From the NCBI GenBank assembly GCA_934546935.1, contig CAKTEH010000004.1, positions 62,001 to 126,000 on the forward strand: 64,000 nt of DNA. The letters are read 5' to 3'. Under the pieces are notes generated by a model. It did not search any database. It was not told the origin of the DNA and saw only the letters and a list, made by a program, of their open reading frames with translations. Positions 63,168-64,000 of this stretch are shown here, piece after piece. Source of the DNA: an uncultured Eubacteriales bacterium. GTDB lineage: Bacteria; Bacillota; Clostridia; Oscillospirales; QAMX01. A program made the position numbers and the translations under genes. Numbering within the stretch: position 1 is the first letter of the stretch; each line of letters starts with the position of its first letter.

Positions 63168-63992
63168 ATGGTTTCCATTGGATGCAGGGCACATGATTAT
63201 GGACGCGCTTGCGCGCAGGAGATGGCCCGCCGGCTGCATGACGACGGCTGGGAATGCGGGCAGATCGTTGTGCAGAAGCTGTGCGAGGGTGTTTCAGCAC
63301 TGGACGCCGTAACCGGGCGGGACTGCAAAGCGGTATATGAAGCCTTTGCTGCGCAGGGGCTGGGAACGCCGCTTTTAGGATATTATCTTCAGCCGCAGCT
63401 GCCGGACCGGGCTGCGCGCGGGGAACAGCTTGCGTTGTTTTGCCGCGGGCTTGACAACAGCCTGGGGCTTGGCGGGGCATATGTCGCAACAGAAACGGGC
63501 GATTTCCCGGTAGACGGACCAATGTCTGCGCGCAGGCCGTTGTTTGAAAACCTGGTTGACTTTTTCTGCCGGGCAGCGGAGCATGCTGAGCGCGTCGGTG
63601 CGAAAATTGCTGTGGAACCTGCCGCACACCATACCTTGGGTTCGCCGGAACTGGTTGCCGAGCTGCTTGAACGGGTTGGGTCAGAGACTATGCATGTGGT
63701 ATTTGATTCGGTCAACCTCCTGACCCCGGCTTTTTTGCCGGAGCAGGCGGCCTATTGGCGCCGCTGCCTTGATGCGTTTGGCGAGCATATAGTTGTCTGC
63801 CATATCAAAGATGGCGATTATAGCGAGGGCCGCTTTGTGGAGTGCCGGCTTGGGCAGGGGAAATTGGATTACAGTACGCTGTTTTCCTGGCTCTTACGCC
63901 AGGGACGTGATATTGCGGTAATCCGGGAGGGAACGTCTCCTGAGACCGGTGCACAGGAATGCGCATGGCTGCATGCACATCTGGCACGTTGA
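63168..63992 (+). CDS. Sugar phosphate isomerase/epimerase-like TIM barrel (AP endonuclease 2 fold)
   Basis: 274 residues. Xylose-isomerase-like barrel with LLGYYLQPQ, KIAVEPAAHHTLGSPE (metal Glu), MHVVFDSVNLL (Asp), HIKDGDY (His/Asp) and a final Glu in IREGTSPE. Such proteins act on ketoses or inositols; the substrate is not evident. Ribosome site GGGAGG. Ends 8 bases before the window edge. The gap before it (63080-63167) shows no clear terminator, so it may be co-transcribed with the M42 gene. Confidence 0.8.
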   Translation: MVSIGCRAHDYGRACAQEMARRLHDDGWECGQIVVQKLCEGVSALDAVTGRDCKAVYEAFAAQGLGTPLLGYYLQPQLPDRAARGEQLALFCRGLDNSLGLGGAYVATETGDFPVDGPMSARRPLFENLVDFFCRAAEHAERVGAKIAVEPAAHHTLGSPELVAELLERVGSETMHVVFDSVNLLTPAFLPEQAAYWRRCLDAFGEHIVVCHIKDGDYSEGRFVECRLGQGKLDYSTLFSWLLRQGRDIAVIREGTSPETGAQECAWLHAHLAR

Positions 63993-64000
63993 GAGAATTG

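Overview
The window reads as chromosomal DNA from a low- to mid-GC Gram-positive bacterium of the class Clostridia, probably gut-associated. The evidence is a PolC-type replicative polymerase placed after the pyrH-frr-uppS-cdsA-dxr-rseP-ispG block, a hisZ-dependent short HisG, small membrane and DUF families typical of clostridia (TIGR04086, DUF975, DUF6062, DUF3006, VanW), a SleB-type hydrolase and strong sigma-A-like promoters. Assignment below class level is not supported by what can be read here. No insertion sequence, phage, CRISPR array, rRNA or replication origin was seen.

Layout. 1-1730: a gene tail and terminator, one AT-rich P-loop gene with a long leader, then about 600 bases without an intact gene. 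1732-11997 (minus): a compact histidine operon hisZ-G-D-C-B-H-A-F-IE followed by a PHP histinol-phosphate phosphatase and proB-proA. Most junctions overlap by 1-14 bases. Its promoter carries an inverted repeat between the -35 and -10 boxes. 12273-20741 (plus): a divergent aromatic operon aroF-tyrA-aroB-aroA-aroC-pheA-aroE/K-aroQ. It encodes every step from PEP plus erythrose-4-phosphate to chorismate and the first branch enzymes to Phe and Tyr. It is preceded by an 18-residue leader peptide made largely of Phe and Tyr codons and by an intrinsic terminator, the classic layout of ribosome-mediated attenuation. 20849-22599: a metallophosphoesterase and a DapF/CntK-like racemase, translationally coupled. 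23172-25519 (minus): a polar amino-acid ABC importer.

25815-31716 (minus): a small membrane protein, yajC, the glycolytic set pgk-tpiA-gpmI, and a ComEC-like metallo-beta-lactamase protein with a DUF3006 partner. 31886-36055 (plus): a VanW-family wall protein, a DUF975 membrane protein, trmL and an AstE/AspA-like deacylase. 36129-40294: ribokinase and pyridoxal kinase (divergent), a zinc-ribbon protein, an OGG-type DNA glycosylase and DUF6062. 40430-50839 (minus): the essential block pyrH-frr-uppS-cdsA-dxr-rseP-ispG-polC. 51116-58303: a P-loop ATPase, a SleB hydrolase, a CarD regulator with a terminator in its leader, araB with a glycerophosphodiesterase, an Eis-like acetyltransferase and an AraC regulator. 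58432-59140: five tRNA genes (Gly, Arg, His, Gln, Lys) behind one strong promoter. 59142-end: a non-coding stretch with an orphan terminator, a DUF5605-type glycoside hydrolase coupled to a frameshifted uridine-kinase-like gene, an M42 aminopeptidase and a sugar isomerase/epimerase-like TIM barrel.

The strongest unusual signal is the Phe/Tyr leader-peptide attenuator in front of the aromatic operon. Next come the CntK-like racemase with its phosphoesterase partner, the carD leader terminator and the palindromic operator in the his promoter.
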